From contig JADHVR010000040.1 of the NCBI GenBank assembly GCA_016783885.1, positions 1 to 34,136 of the forward strand: a DNA stretch of 34,136 bases, in the 5' to 3' direction. The position numbers and the translations under genes were made by a program. This document shows, one piece after another, positions 24,054-33,184 of the stretch. How positions within the stretch are numbered: the stretch's first letter is position 1; every line of letters begins with the position of its first letter. The notes beneath the pieces were generated by a model that was given only the letters and a program-made list of their open reading frames with translations, did not search any database and was not told the origin of the DNA. The stretch comes from Bacteroidales bacterium (GTDB lineage Bacteria; Bacteroidota; Bacteroidia; Bacteroidales; JAADJA01).

Positions 24054-25589
24054 ATGTCATTAGTTATGAATACACATTATATAAATTCAGATATTCTCGA
24101 TTTCGAGACTATAGCAAAGATATTAAAAGAAAACAAAAAACTTGAACTATCTGATGAAGCTAAAAAAAAGATAGTTAAATGCAGAAATTACTTAGACAAA
24201 AAGCTGGAATCGCCAAAAGAACCAATTTACGGTATCAATACAGGCTTTGGAGCTTTATACAATCACACTATCCCCAAGGAAGATTTGAGCACATTGCAGA
24301 AAAATCTTGTGATGTCGCACGCATGTGGCACCGGAGATGAAGTTCCCAAAGATATAGTAAAGCTGATGTTATTGCTTAAGATCCAATCACTTTCTTATGG
24401 TCATTCCGGTGTTCAGCTTGAAACCGTTCAGCGTTTGATTGATTTATATAATCAAAATATTTTACCTGTAATCTACCAGCAAGGTTCATTAGGCGCTTCA
24501 GGCGACCTTGCTCCTTTGGCTCACCTTTCACTTCCACTCATAGGTCTTGGCGAGGTGTATTATAAAGGTAAGAAACAAGATGCGGCATTAGTATTAAAAG
24601 AGTTTAACTGGGAACCAATTGAATTAAAATCAAAAGCAGGCTTAGCACTATTGAATGGCACTCAGTTTATGAGCGCTTACGGAGTTTACTGTTGCTTAAA
24701 AGTATTTAAGCTGTCGAGGCTGGCTGATGTTATCGGGGCTATTTCCCTCGATGCCTTTGATGGAAGAATAGAGCCTTTTCATGAACTTATCCAGGCTGTT
24801 CGCCCGCATAAGGGTCAGATAAAGACTGCGAAAAGAATAAGAAATTTACTTGAAGGCAGTGAATTAATAAATCAATACAAAAAGCATATACAAGACCCGT
24901 ATTCGTTCAGGTGTATCCCACAAGTGCATGGCGCTTCAAAAGATTCGATAGATTATGTGGCTTATGTTTTTAGAATGGAGATTAATTCCGTTACTGATAA
25001 TCCAACCATTTTTCCTGATGAGGATTTGATCATCTCGGCAGGTAATTTTCATGGGCAGCCATTAGCTCTGGCTATGGATAATCTGAGCATTGCTATGGCT
25101 GAGTTAGGGAATATTTCTGAAAGAAGAACATATCAGTTGCTTTCAGGTGCCAGGAACTTGCCTCCGTTTTTAGTTGCCAATCCCGGTTTGAATTCCGGCT
25201 TTATGATCCCACACTACACAGCAGCCTCCATAGTAAACCAAAACAAGTATTTATGCACGCCTGCCTCTGTCGATTCTATCGAGTCATCCAAAGGACAGGA
25301 AGACCATGTAAGCATGGGAGCAAATGCTGCTACTAAAGCCTTTAAGGTATTGGAAAATTTAGAAAGAATATTATCTATTGAGTTGTTTAATACTGCACAG
25401 GCATTGGATTTTAGAAGACCGGTAAAAACCTCGCCATTTCTTGAAAAATTTATTGAAGGTTACCGCAGAAAAGTTTCTTTTATTGAAAATGATAAGATAA
25501 TGTATAAAGATATGCAGGCTTCGGTTGAATACCTTCGTGAAGTGGAATTGGCATTACCTGAGGAGGACCCGGATAAATATCAGTTATAA
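24054..25589 (+). CDS. hutH: histidine ammonia-lyase
   Basis: HutH eliminates ammonia from L-histidine to give urocanate, the first step of histidine breakdown, with an MIO cofactor formed from Ala-Ser-Gly. The MIO tripeptide is in GSLGASGDLAPLAHLSLP (about 148-150). YGINTGFGALYN carries the catalytic tyrosine. NLVMSHACGTGDE holds the Ser-His selectivity pair typical of histidine lyases, and GQEDHVSMG the glutamate. The reading frame runs up to a GTG at 24045. I prefer the ATG at 24054, or the one at 24066, since family members start near MNTHYI. None of hutU, hutI or hutG is in the window, so the fate of urocanate is unknown. Confidence 0.9.
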   Translation: MSLVMNTHYINSDILDFETIAKILKENKKLELSDEAKKKIVKCRNYLDKKLESPKEPIYGINTGFGALYNHTIPKEDLSTLQKNLVMSHACGTGDEVPKDIVKLMLLLKIQSLSYGHSGVQLETVQRLIDLYNQNILPVIYQQGSLGASGDLAPLAHLSLPLIGLGEVYYKGKKQDAALVLKEFNWEPIELKSKAGLALLNGTQFMSAYGVYCCLKVFKLSRLADVIGAISLDAFDGRIEPFHELIQAVRPHKGQIKTAKRIRNLLEGSELINQYKKHIQDPYSFRCIPQVHGASKDSIDYVAYVFRMEINSVTDNPTIFPDEDLIISAGNFHGQPLALAMDNLSIAMAELGNISERRTYQLLSGARNLPPFLVANPGLNSGFMIPHYTAASIVNQNKYLCTPASVDSIESSKGQEDHVSMGANAATKAFKVLENLERILSIELFNTAQALDFRRPVKTSPFLEKFIEGYRRKVSFIENDKIMYKDMQASVEYLREVELALPEEDPDKYQL

Positions 25590-25650
25590 AAATGGTTGAA
25601 ATGGTTAAATTAGTTAAAATAGTAAATTGGTTAAATCAGTTAAAAAAATA

Positions 25651-25714
25651 AATTCAATAATACAACAATTCAATAATACAACAATTCAATAATTTAATAA
25701 TTCAACAATTCAAA
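25651..25714. repeat. 16-base AT-rich tandem repeats between the two lyase genes
   Basis: The unit AATTCAATAATACAAC occurs twice exactly (25651-25666 and 25667-25682). A third copy has four changes (25683-25698) and a partial fourth copy follows. Just before it (25590-25648) is a looser TTAAAT/GGTT repeat. The whole gap 25590-25732 contains no ORF of note. Confidence 0.8.
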
Positions 25715-25720
25715 ATATAA

Positions 25721-25725
25721 AGGAG
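25721..25725 (+). promoter_or_regulatory. Shine-Dalgarno sequence before the second lyase
   Basis: AGGAG lies 7 bases before the ATG at 25733, preceded by AAA. It is one of only two strong sites seen in the window and settles the start of the gene. Confidence 0.6.
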
Positions 25726-25732
25726 AAAAAAT

Positions 25733-27256
25733 ATGACATTAGTAATAAAAGGTTCGGGGCTAACAATAGAAGATGTAGTTGAGGTTGCCCGTTACAACGA
25801 AAAAGTAGAATTGCATCCTGATGCCATTGAAAGAATAAAAAAATGCCGGGCTATGCTTGAGAAAAAAATCCAGGCTCGCGAAATCATGTACGGCGTTAAT
25901 ACCGGTATCGGTGAATTTTCTGAGATGGTTCTAAACGATGACCAGGTAAAAGACTTCCAGAAATATTTAGTTTATAATCATGCCGCCGGCATTGGCGACC
26001 CCATGCCATTGGATTATGTGAGAGGTGCAATGCTGGGCAGGATAAATGTTCATGCCCATGGTAATTCGGGTGTTCGACCTGAGATTACTTTAACCCTTAT
26101 TGAAATGCTGAACAAAGGTGTAACACCCTGGGTTTGCAGGAAAGGCTCTGTCGGGGCTAGTGGCGACTTAGCGCCAATGTCGCAGATAGCTTTACTTATG
26201 ATGGGTGAAGGAAGAGCCTATTACAAAGGTGAATTGTATGAAGGAAAAGAAGCCCTGGATAAAGCAGGGATAGAAATTCCCGGGCTAATGGCAAGGGATG
26301 GATTGGCAACTATCAATGGTTCCAATGTCCTGACTGCTATGAGCGCTTTATTCCTGTACGATGCCAACCGCTGGCTGAAGCAGGCTGAGATTGGCGCAGC
26401 CATGTCGCTCGAAGCATTAAAAGCCAATATGAAACCTTATACTGTAAAATTACATGAAGTGCGTGGTTTTACAGGTGCTATCCGTAGTGCCGGCGCGATC
26501 AATAAAATGGTTCAGGGGGGAGATTTAAAAGAAGGCAGAGTTCCGCATAAAGTGCAGGATGCCTACTCAATGCGTTCTTCTCCACAGGTAATAGGCGCTG
26601 CGCACGACGCCCTGGCTTATGCCCGTTCGCAGGTTGAGATTGAATTAAATGGTGTGGGCGACAATCCCGTCTTTTTCCCCGATGAAAATCTTCAGTTGTC
26701 CGGAGCTAATTTCCAGGGATCTCCCGTGTCATTACCAATGGATATGGCTGGAGTTGCAATCACTATGGTTAGCGTAATGTCGGAAAGAAGAATGAACCGG
26801 CTGAACAACCCGGCTTTGAGTGTAGGACTGCCTGCTTTCCTTACAAAAGGTGCGGGTATGTTTTCAGGTTTAATGCTGAGCCAGTACACTGCCGATATGC
26901 AGATTGTTGAACAAAGAATACTTTCTGCTCCGGCTTCTGTTCAATCGATTCCCGCAGCCGCCGACCAGGAAGACTTTGTTTCGATGGGTATGAACACGGC
27001 AATTAAAAACTTCCAGATACTTGATAATGCCTATGGAATACTCGGTATAGAGATAATGGCTGCCGCACAAGCGCTGGATTTCCGCGACTATAAATTCGGG
27101 AAAGGGGTTACAAAAGCAAAAGAAATAGTTAGAAAATATGTGGAATTCCTTGATGTTGACAGGCCTTTGTATGATGACCACAATAAAATGAAAGAATTGG
27201 TTGAATCCTGCGAAATCCTTGAAGAGGTAGAAAAAGTAGTAGGAAGTCTGGAATAA
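25733..27256 (+). CDS. second MIO-type aromatic amino acid ammonia-lyase (HutH-like paralogue)
   Basis: This 507-residue enzyme has the MIO lyase fold. YGVNTGIGEFSE carries the catalytic tyrosine at residue 53. GSVGASGDLAPMSQ holds Ala142-Ser143-Gly144, and DQEDFVSMG the glutamate. These positions coincide with the numbering of Pseudomonas HutH. The selectivity pair reads Asn82-His83 (KYLVYNHAAGIGDP), where histidine lyases have Ser-His, phenylalanine lyases Phe-Leu and tyrosine lyases His-Leu. It may be a histidine lyase variant, another amino acid lyase or an aminomutase; I cannot decide. It is only moderately similar to the neighbouring HutH, so the pair is not a recent duplication. A strong ribosome-binding site precedes it. 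Confidence 0.78.
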   Translation: MTLVIKGSGLTIEDVVEVARYNEKVELHPDAIERIKKCRAMLEKKIQAREIMYGVNTGIGEFSEMVLNDDQVKDFQKYLVYNHAAGIGDPMPLDYVRGAMLGRINVHAHGNSGVRPEITLTLIEMLNKGVTPWVCRKGSVGASGDLAPMSQIALLMMGEGRAYYKGELYEGKEALDKAGIEIPGLMARDGLATINGSNVLTAMSALFLYDANRWLKQAEIGAAMSLEALKANMKPYTVKLHEVRGFTGAIRSAGAINKMVQGGDLKEGRVPHKVQDAYSMRSSPQVIGAAHDALAYARSQVEIELNGVGDNPVFFPDENLQLSGANFQGSPVSLPMDMAGVAITMVSVMSERRMNRLNNPALSVGLPAFLTKGAGMFSGLMLSQYTADMQIVEQRILSAPASVQSIPAAADQEDFVSMGMNTAIKNFQILDNAYGILGIEIMAAAQALDFRDYKFGKGVTKAKEIVRKYVEFLDVDRPLYDDHNKMKELVESCEILEEVEKVVGSLE

Positions 27257-27279
27257 CTTGAAAATATTGACTTAGTAAA

Positions 27280-27720
27280 ATGCAGAAGGATAAACTTACA
27301 ATAAGCAGTTCAGATAAAGAAGAGCAAGATTTATTGATTAAAAAACAAAGACCCTTTTTTTTATCAATTCTTTGTGTAGCCGTATTTGTATATTCGGGAT
27401 TATTTACATTGTTGTTCTTAACCGGTATTATTTTTAATAAATGGTTAACCACAATATTAAATGATTTTTTACCGGAAAGGAATTTTAATAGTACACTTAT
27501 ATTATTGCTGAATTTATCGGGCGTTATCCTTTATGGTCTTTCTTTTTTAGGGGCATTTTATATTTGGAAACTGAAGCTCCATGGATTTTATATTTACATG
27601 ATTTCAACGATTATATTAATTATAGCACCCTATTTCATCGGGCTGGGAAGCACCATTAATACAATTGTATTTTTATTGTTAATTTTACTGCCCGGTATGT
27701 ATTATCGAAAATTACATTAA
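27280..27720 (+). CDS. small hypothetical membrane protein
   Basis: This 146-residue protein starts with a charged, soluble stretch of about 25 residues (SSSDKEEQDLLIKKQRP). Three or four transmembrane helices follow, at about 26-50, 70-95, 100-118 and 122-142, with short loops. There is no recognisable motif. It begins 24 bases after the second lyase and reads in the same direction, so it may belong to that transcript. Whether it acts with the lyase, for example in transport, is unknown. I recognise no transporter family. The gene-free stretch after it (27721-28038) holds the SusC promoter candidate and otherwise only AT-rich sequence. Confidence 0.6.
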   Translation: MQKDKLTISSSDKEEQDLLIKKQRPFFLSILCVAVFVYSGLFTLLFLTGIIFNKWLTTILNDFLPERNFNSTLILLLNLSGVILYGLSFLGAFYIWKLKLHGFYIYMISTIILIIAPYFIGLGSTINTIVFLLLILLPGMYYRKLH

Positions 27721-27895
27721 AAAAAATGGTTTTTCATTAAATATTATTTTATATATTTGCATATTACTAAATTTTTTATAGCTTAGCTATAATTTTGAAA
27801 AATTAAAAATAAGAGGTTAATTTCTTGATATGCTTATATTTATATAATTAAAATAAAGTTATTAAAAATAATTGTTAATTATATGTGAATTTTTT

Positions 27896-27927
27896 TTTGG
27901 GATTGAAAGGAAGTTATCTTTATTTTG
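27896..27927 (+). promoter_or_regulatory. probable promoter of the SusC/SusD operon
   Basis: TTTG (27896-27899) is followed after 21 bases by TATTTTG (27921-27927), one base short of TAnnTTTG. It leaves a 5' untranslated region of about 105 bases before the ATG at 28039, long enough for post-transcriptional control. Confidence 0.45.
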
Positions 27928-28038
27928 CAACGGTTTTTAATAGTAATAAGAGTTAATAATCAATTTATTTTATTGAAAAAACTAAATAAATATAATATCA
28001 AGTTTTATTAAATATTTACTAACTAAAATTCTTATGTT

Positions 28039-31000
28039 ATGAGAAAATTTACCCTTTTTCTTGCATTCATGTTTTTTATAGGAATGCAGTTTTTACAAGC
28101 TCAAGACAGGGAAATAACTGGTACCATCACAAGTTCGGATGATGGTCAGCCTATCCCTGGCGTTCAAATTGTTGTTAAAGGTACTACAATTGGTACCGTA
28201 ACCGACCTTGATGGAAAATACACTCTTAGTGTTCCGTCTGATGCACAAATTTTGGTTTTCAAGTTTGTTGGTATGATACCACAGGAAATTGAAATTGGAG
28301 ACCAAAAAGTAATTGATGTGGTGTTAGAGTCGGATATCCTCGACCTGGAAGGTGTTGTAGTAACAGCACTTGGTATTTCGCGTGAAAAGAAAGCACTTGG
28401 TTTTGCGGTGCAGGATGTAAAAGGAGATGAATTGGCGGAAGCCAGAGAAAACAACCTTATTAATGCACTTCAGGGAAAAGTTTCCGGTGTGCAAATCACC
28501 AATTCAGGTGGTGGTATTGGTTCTTCTTCACGTATTATAATTCGTGGTAACAGTTCTTTCGGTAACAACCAGCCACTGTTCGTTGTTGACGGTGTACCTA
28601 TTCTGAACTCTTCGACAGAAGTTTCTCAATGGGGTAACGATCGCGACTATGGTAATGCTACTGTTGGACAGGACTTTGGAAATGCTGCAATGGATATCGA
28701 TCCTGATAATATCGAGTCCGTCAGTGTTCTGAAAGGCGCTAATGCTGCAGCTCTTTACGGTAGCCGTGCAGCTAACGGTGTTATCCTTATTACTACTAAA
28801 AAAGGCGTAATGACAGCTCCTGGAGAAAAAAGAGCCATCGGAGTTGACTTCAGCACCGGTGTTACATTTGATAATGTGGCTGTGATTCCGAAGTATCAGG
28901 ATAAATACGGACAGGGATTCAACGGTAGCGAATATGTCTATATGCAATATCTTATTGATAATAATATAACTTCAGATCAATATTCTTATCAACAATATAG
29001 TGAAGAACATTCGTTCAGTTATTACGATGGAGACTGGGGCGGCGTAATGGATGGTATTGACGAAAGCTGGGGACCAAGACTTGATGCAGGCCTGAATTTA
29101 GCACAGTTCGACAGCCCATGGACCAGAGATGCCAATGGAGATCCTGTTTATACAAAGACACCATGGGTTTCTCAACCTGACAATGTTAAGGATCTCTTCG
29201 AGACAGGTACAACATGGGCGACTAACCTTGCTCTTACAGGTGGTACCGAAAGAGCATCTGCAAGGTTATCTTTAAACAGATCCGAGCAAAAAGGAGCAAT
29301 ACCCAACACCGACCTTACGAGAACCAATGTCTCTCTTTCAGGAACTTTAAACCTTTCTCCGAAATTTTCGGGTGGCGGTTCAATTTCATACATTCAGAAT
29401 ATAAGCGACAACCTGCCAGGTGGTGGTTACGATGGAAACAATATCATGCAGTCAGTCGGCTCATGGTTCGGACGTCAGGTTAACATGGAATCATTAAAAG
29501 ATAACTGGGAGAATGAGGATGCCTTTGGAAACCCTTATAACTGGAATCGCAGTTATCATAACAATCCATACTGGACTTTAAATAAAAACACCACTTCAAG
29601 AAAAAGAAACAGGGTTTACGGAAATGTTTGGTTGAAATATAATATCACCGATTGGTTAGATGTTATGGGCCGTGTAGGTACCGACTTTTATAACGAGTAC
29701 CGGAAACATTTGGTCGCAAACATGTCTGTTGAGAATACATTAGGCGGTGAATTCTGGCAAAGTCAGACTTTTGAAAGGGAAACAAATGCAGACTTTATCT
29801 TTACTGTAAATAAAGATATTAGTGAGGATTTCTCATTTAATGCAACTCTCGGAGCCAACTACCGGAATTACACACGCCAGTTTATATGGTTAAGGGCTCC
29901 CGCACTTACCGTACCCGACCTTTATACCATTACCAACGTAAGCGGTAATGCATCTAACTCAATGATTTATAGGGAAAAGGAAACAAACAGTGTTTACGGC
30001 GCCGTTAGTTTCGGATATAAAAGATTCTTGTACCTTGATGTTACGGGAAGAAATGATTGGAGTTCAACCCTTCCAAGCGATAACTGGTCATACTTCTATC
30101 CTTCTGTCAGCTTAAGTTATGTTTTTACCGAAACATTCGATATTCCTGAAAACATACTGTCGTTCGGTAAAATCAGGGCAAGTTGGGCACAGGTTGGTAA
30201 CGACACCGATCCTTACCAAACCATGGTTACATATTCTCAACTGAACTTTAACAACAATCCTATCGATCCTTTCAGTGGTGTTGCTCAATTCCACTATGCA
30301 AGGATCATTCCTCCTCTTGACCTGAAACCGGAACAAACAAACAGTATGGAGTTTGGTACCGATTTGAAATTCCTCAATAACAGGTTAGGTGTTGACTTTA
30401 CATATTATAATATGAAAACCAAAGACCAGATACTTGCTGTAGATATTTCTCAGGCAACAGGATTCGAGCAAATGAGAATCAATGCAGGTGAGATACAGAA
30501 TAAGGGTGTTGAATTAATGGTTTACGGAAAAATACTTCAAAATAAAGACGGTTTGAACTGGGACATTACTTTAAACTGGGCGAAAAACACGAATGAAGTA
30601 ATTGAATTATACGGCGATCTTGAAGCTTACCAGATTGCAAGTTCATGGGGCGGTTCTACTGTCGAGGCTCGTCCGGGTGAACCTTACGGACAGATTAAGG
30701 GTGGAGCTTATGTAAAAGATGGAAACGGAAATTACATTATCAATCATGCAACAGGTTGTCCTGTTCACTCTTCAAAACCACAGGTTATTGGTAACATTTT
30801 ACCTGATTGGTTTGGTGGTATAAGAAATAGCTTCACATACCGCGATTTCTCTCTCAGCTTCCTGTTCGATATGAGAATGGGCGGCGATATATTCAGTGTT
30901 ACCGACTGGTTTGGAGCTTATGCAGGTATCTCTGAAGAAACTGCCGAAGGAAATATCCGTGAGGTTGGAGTATCTTCCGCCAATAATGATATTCTTGCTA

Positions 31001-31425
31001 ACGGTGTTTATGGTTATCAATATGATGATGATGCAGGTAACACTCACATTCAGTACACTGACAAAGATGGTAACGACGTAAATAGTCCGGTTGCTACTTC
31101 AACCGTAGTTTCTGCACAGGATTACTACTCTGATTACTGGGGGTTACAGGAAGCTTCTATTATTAAGGGCAGCTTTATTAAATTCCGTGAAATTGTTTTT
31201 GGTTGGAACCTGCCCAAGAAGTGGATGGACGGTGTAAACTGGATACAATCAGCTAATATATCATTTGTTGGAAGAAATCTGGCATTACTCTGGGTTGATG
31301 AGAGCAATGTTATGCGTATTGATCCTGAAACAGGGTTTGGTACTACAAATAACGGTATGGGACTTGAACAATATCAGTTACCGCCAACCAGAAGTCTTGG
31401 TTTCAAGGTACGTATAATTTTCTAA
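28039..31425 (+). CDS. SusC/RagA-family TonB-linked outer membrane protein
   Basis: This is a 1128-residue TonB-dependent importer of oligosaccharides or peptides, working with the SusD lipoprotein as a lidded channel. It has a signal peptide (1-22) and a carboxypeptidase-regulatory-like domain at about 26-105 (GTITSSDDGQPIPGVQI). A TonB-box-like segment VVVTALGISREKK is at about 107-119. The plug follows, with the SusC signature NALQGKVSGVQI and RIIIRGNSSF...PLFVVDGVPI. A barrel of about 900 residues ends in GFKVRIIF with the terminal aromatic. Length and all domains are normal and the frame is uninterrupted. SusD follows after 34 bases. No glycosidase or regulator adjoins, so the substrate is unknown. 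Confidence 0.95.
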   Translation: MRKFTLFLAFMFFIGMQFLQAQDREITGTITSSDDGQPIPGVQIVVKGTTIGTVTDLDGKYTLSVPSDAQILVFKFVGMIPQEIEIGDQKVIDVVLESDILDLEGVVVTALGISREKKALGFAVQDVKGDELAEARENNLINALQGKVSGVQITNSGGGIGSSSRIIIRGNSSFGNNQPLFVVDGVPILNSSTEVSQWGNDRDYGNATVGQDFGNAAMDIDPDNIESVSVLKGANAAALYGSRAANGVILITTKKGVMTAPGEKRAIGVDFSTGVTFDNVAVIPKYQDKYGQGFNGSEYVYMQYLIDNNITSDQYSYQQYSEEHSFSYYDGDWGGVMDGIDESWGPRLDAGLNLAQFDSPWTRDANGDPVYTKTPWVSQPDNVKDLFETGTTWATNLALTGGTERASARLSLNRSEQKGAIPNTDLTRTNVSLSGTLNLSPKFSGGGSISYIQNISDNLPGGGYDGNNIMQSVGSWFGRQVNMESLKDNWENEDAFGNPYNWNRSYHNNPYWTLNKNTTSRKRNRVYGNVWLKYNITDWLDVMGRVGTDFYNEYRKHLVANMSVENTLGGEFWQSQTFERETNADFIFTVNKDISEDFSFNATLGANYRNYTRQFIWLRAPALTVPDLYTITNVSGNASNSMIYREKETNSVYGAVSFGYKRFLYLDVTGRNDWSSTLPSDNWSYFYPSVSLSYVFTETFDIPENILSFGKIRASWAQVGNDTDPYQTMVTYSQLNFNNNPIDPFSGVAQFHYARIIPPLDLKPEQTNSMEFGTDLKFLNNRLGVDFTYYNMKTKDQILAVDISQATGFEQMRINAGEIQNKGVELMVYGKILQNKDGLNWDITLNWAKNTNEVIELYGDLEAYQIASSWGGSTVEARPGEPYGQIKGGAYVKDGNGNYIINHATGCPVHSSKPQVIGNILPDWFGGIRNSFTYRDFSLSFLFDMRMGGDIFSVTDWFGAYAGISEETAEGNIREVGVSSANNDILANGVYGYQYDDDAGNTHIQYTDKDGNDVNSPVATSTVVSAQDYYSDYWGLQEASIIKGSFIKFREIVFGWNLPKKWMDGVNWIQSANISFVGRNLALLWVDESNVMRIDPETGFGTTNNGMGLEQYQLPPTRSLGFKVRIIF

Positions 31426-31459
31426 ATTTAGATTTTGTAAATCTTAAAATATTATTGTT

Positions 31460-32944
31460 ATGAAAATGAAAAAAATATTTAAAATAAAGGTTATCCTGGT
31501 CGTAGGACTGATATTAACTTTTGGTTCATGTACCAAAGACTGGGAAGAAATGAATACAAATCCGAATGAACCGGTAACGGTTCCGGCTACCAATGTTTTG
31601 GCTTACTCATTAAGATATTTTGCTGATACGTATTTTGATGACTGGATGGGTATGAACAACTTTGGAGGCTACGCAGGACAGGTTACAAAAATTCAGTATA
31701 TTGATGAAGCCAGATACCAGGAAAGGGAAACTGCTATAAACAATGCCTGGCGCGACATGTACACTACTTTGTCAGATCTGCAAAAAGTTATTAACCTTAG
31801 TGAAGAAGAAGGAAACACTAACCTGAAAGCAGCTGCTATGACATTCCAGACATTCTTGTTCCACACGGCTACCGATTTATGGAAATCCGTTCCTTATTCA
31901 GATGCTTTGCAAGGCGAACAAGGAATTTCTAATCCAACTTATGATAAGCAGGAGTTTATTTATGGCAAACTGCTTGAAAACCTTAAAGCAGCCGCCGACT
32001 TATTTGTAAACGGTACAGGAGATTTAGGCGAAGGCGACCTTCTGTTTAATGGCGATGTGTTAAAATGGCAAAAGTTCTGTAATTCGCTTCGTTTACGTGT
32101 TGCTATCAGGATGTCACGTTATGGAGGGGATGGTATTAATGAAGCATCTGCTAAAACACATATTGAAGAAGTTCTTGACAATCCGGCATCGTACCCGATT
32201 TTGGAAAGTAATGCCGATAATGTTTTCTTATGGTGGCCCGGCGTTTTGCCCTATTATGAACCCTGGGCAGAAAACTATTTGGTTGATGCTCGTGATGACC
32301 ATGGCATGTGTGAAACAATTATTGATACATTAAAAACATACAATGACCCGCGGTTACCGGTTTATGCACACCCTGCAACTTCCGATGGTGAATACAGGGG
32401 ATTGGTTTCCGGTGCAATTGACGGTACTTTCAGTATGGATGATATCTCACGTGTAGGTTTTCGTTTCAGGGATGATCCTGCCGGATTTACTCCTTTTATG
32501 CGTTATTCGGAAGTAATGTTCATCATTGCAGAAGCAGCCAAAAACGGCTGGTCAACAGGATGGACCGCACAGGGGGCTTATGAAGCTGCCGTTACTGCTT
32601 CTCTGGAGGAAAACGGAATTGCCTCAGGCGATATTGCTACATATCTTGCTAATCCTAAAGTTGCCTGGAATAATAATTATATACAAATCTATCTGCAAAA
32701 ATGGATTGCCCTGTTCAAGCAATGTGAAGAAGCATGGGCTGAGTGCAGAAGAACCGATGTACCACTTATGCATGAAGCTCCGGGTTCTTCGTATCTAACA
32801 CATAACAGGCCTCCGTTCAGGTGGCGCTACCCTGATGATGAGTATAACCTGAACTCGGCTAATATTACACCTGCTGCCGTAGGAATTGTTGATTATTTCT
32901 GGGGACAGAAAATGTGGTGGGATACAAGGGCAGGTGTACATTAA
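31460..32944 (+). CDS. SusD/RagB-family nutrient-binding lipoprotein
   Basis: This 494-residue lipoprotein has the signal IKVILVVGLILTFGSC with the lipidated Cys24. The mature protein starts TKDWEEMNTNPNEP, a pattern of the SusD-like group 2 family, followed by helical TPR-like repeats such as ERETAINNAWRDMYTTLSDL and KLLENLKAAADLF. The C-terminal part has YLQKWIALF and ECRRTDVPL, as usual. It caps the SusC channel upstream and binds the substrate at the cell surface. It ends before a terminator hairpin, so the pair forms a two-gene operon. No surface glycan-binding protein or enzyme follows, which leaves the ligand open. Confidence 0.93.
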   Translation: MKMKKIFKIKVILVVGLILTFGSCTKDWEEMNTNPNEPVTVPATNVLAYSLRYFADTYFDDWMGMNNFGGYAGQVTKIQYIDEARYQERETAINNAWRDMYTTLSDLQKVINLSEEEGNTNLKAAAMTFQTFLFHTATDLWKSVPYSDALQGEQGISNPTYDKQEFIYGKLLENLKAAADLFVNGTGDLGEGDLLFNGDVLKWQKFCNSLRLRVAIRMSRYGGDGINEASAKTHIEEVLDNPASYPILESNADNVFLWWPGVLPYYEPWAENYLVDARDDHGMCETIIDTLKTYNDPRLPVYAHPATSDGEYRGLVSGAIDGTFSMDDISRVGFRFRDDPAGFTPFMRYSEVMFIIAEAAKNGWSTGWTAQGAYEAAVTASLEENGIASGDIATYLANPKVAWNNNYIQIYLQKWIALFKQCEEAWAECRRTDVPLMHEAPGSSYLTHNRPPFRWRYPDDEYNLNSANITPAAVGIVDYFWGQKMWWDTRAGVH

Positions 32945-32965
32945 AATACAGACTCTGTTTAAATT

Positions 32966-33002
32966 AAAAAAAGGCTGGCTATTTTTAGTCAGCTTTTTTT
33001 TT
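32966..33002 (+). terminator. intrinsic terminator of the SusC/SusD operon
   Basis: A stem of A-rich strand, GGCTGGCT, a short ATTTTT loop and AGTCAGC pairs with one or two G-T wobbles, and ends in a run of nine T. It starts about 20 bases after the susD stop. Confidence 0.75.
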
Positions 33003-33083
33003 GTAAACAATTGCATTTATATCATCGAATTAATACATTTCATCATGGATTTATATCTGTTCATTCAATAAATTAAATAATTA

Positions 33084-33113
33084 TTGACATTACGATTAAT
33101 TAGTTTACTTTTG
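33084..33113 (+). promoter_or_regulatory. Bacteroidota-type promoter of the beta-barrel gene
   Basis: TTG (33084-33086) is followed after 19 bases by TACTTTTG (33106-33113), matching TAnnTTTG. The 5' untranslated region is about 65 bases before the ATG at 33185. Confidence 0.55.
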
Positions 33114-33184
33114 AATGTTTAACATAATATAGTTTGTATATATTAAATTAGTAACCAACAAATTGTTAACTAAATTATTTAATC

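Noticed and set aside
25590..25732. CRISPR-like or origin-like repeat array
   Set aside because: The 16-base units are directly adjacent with no spacers and no cas genes; they fit a simple tandem repeat.
25733..27256. Phenylalanine or tyrosine ammonia-lyase
   Set aside because: The selectivity pair is Asn-His, not Phe-Leu or His-Leu, and the QED glutamate of histidine lyases is kept; substrate left open.
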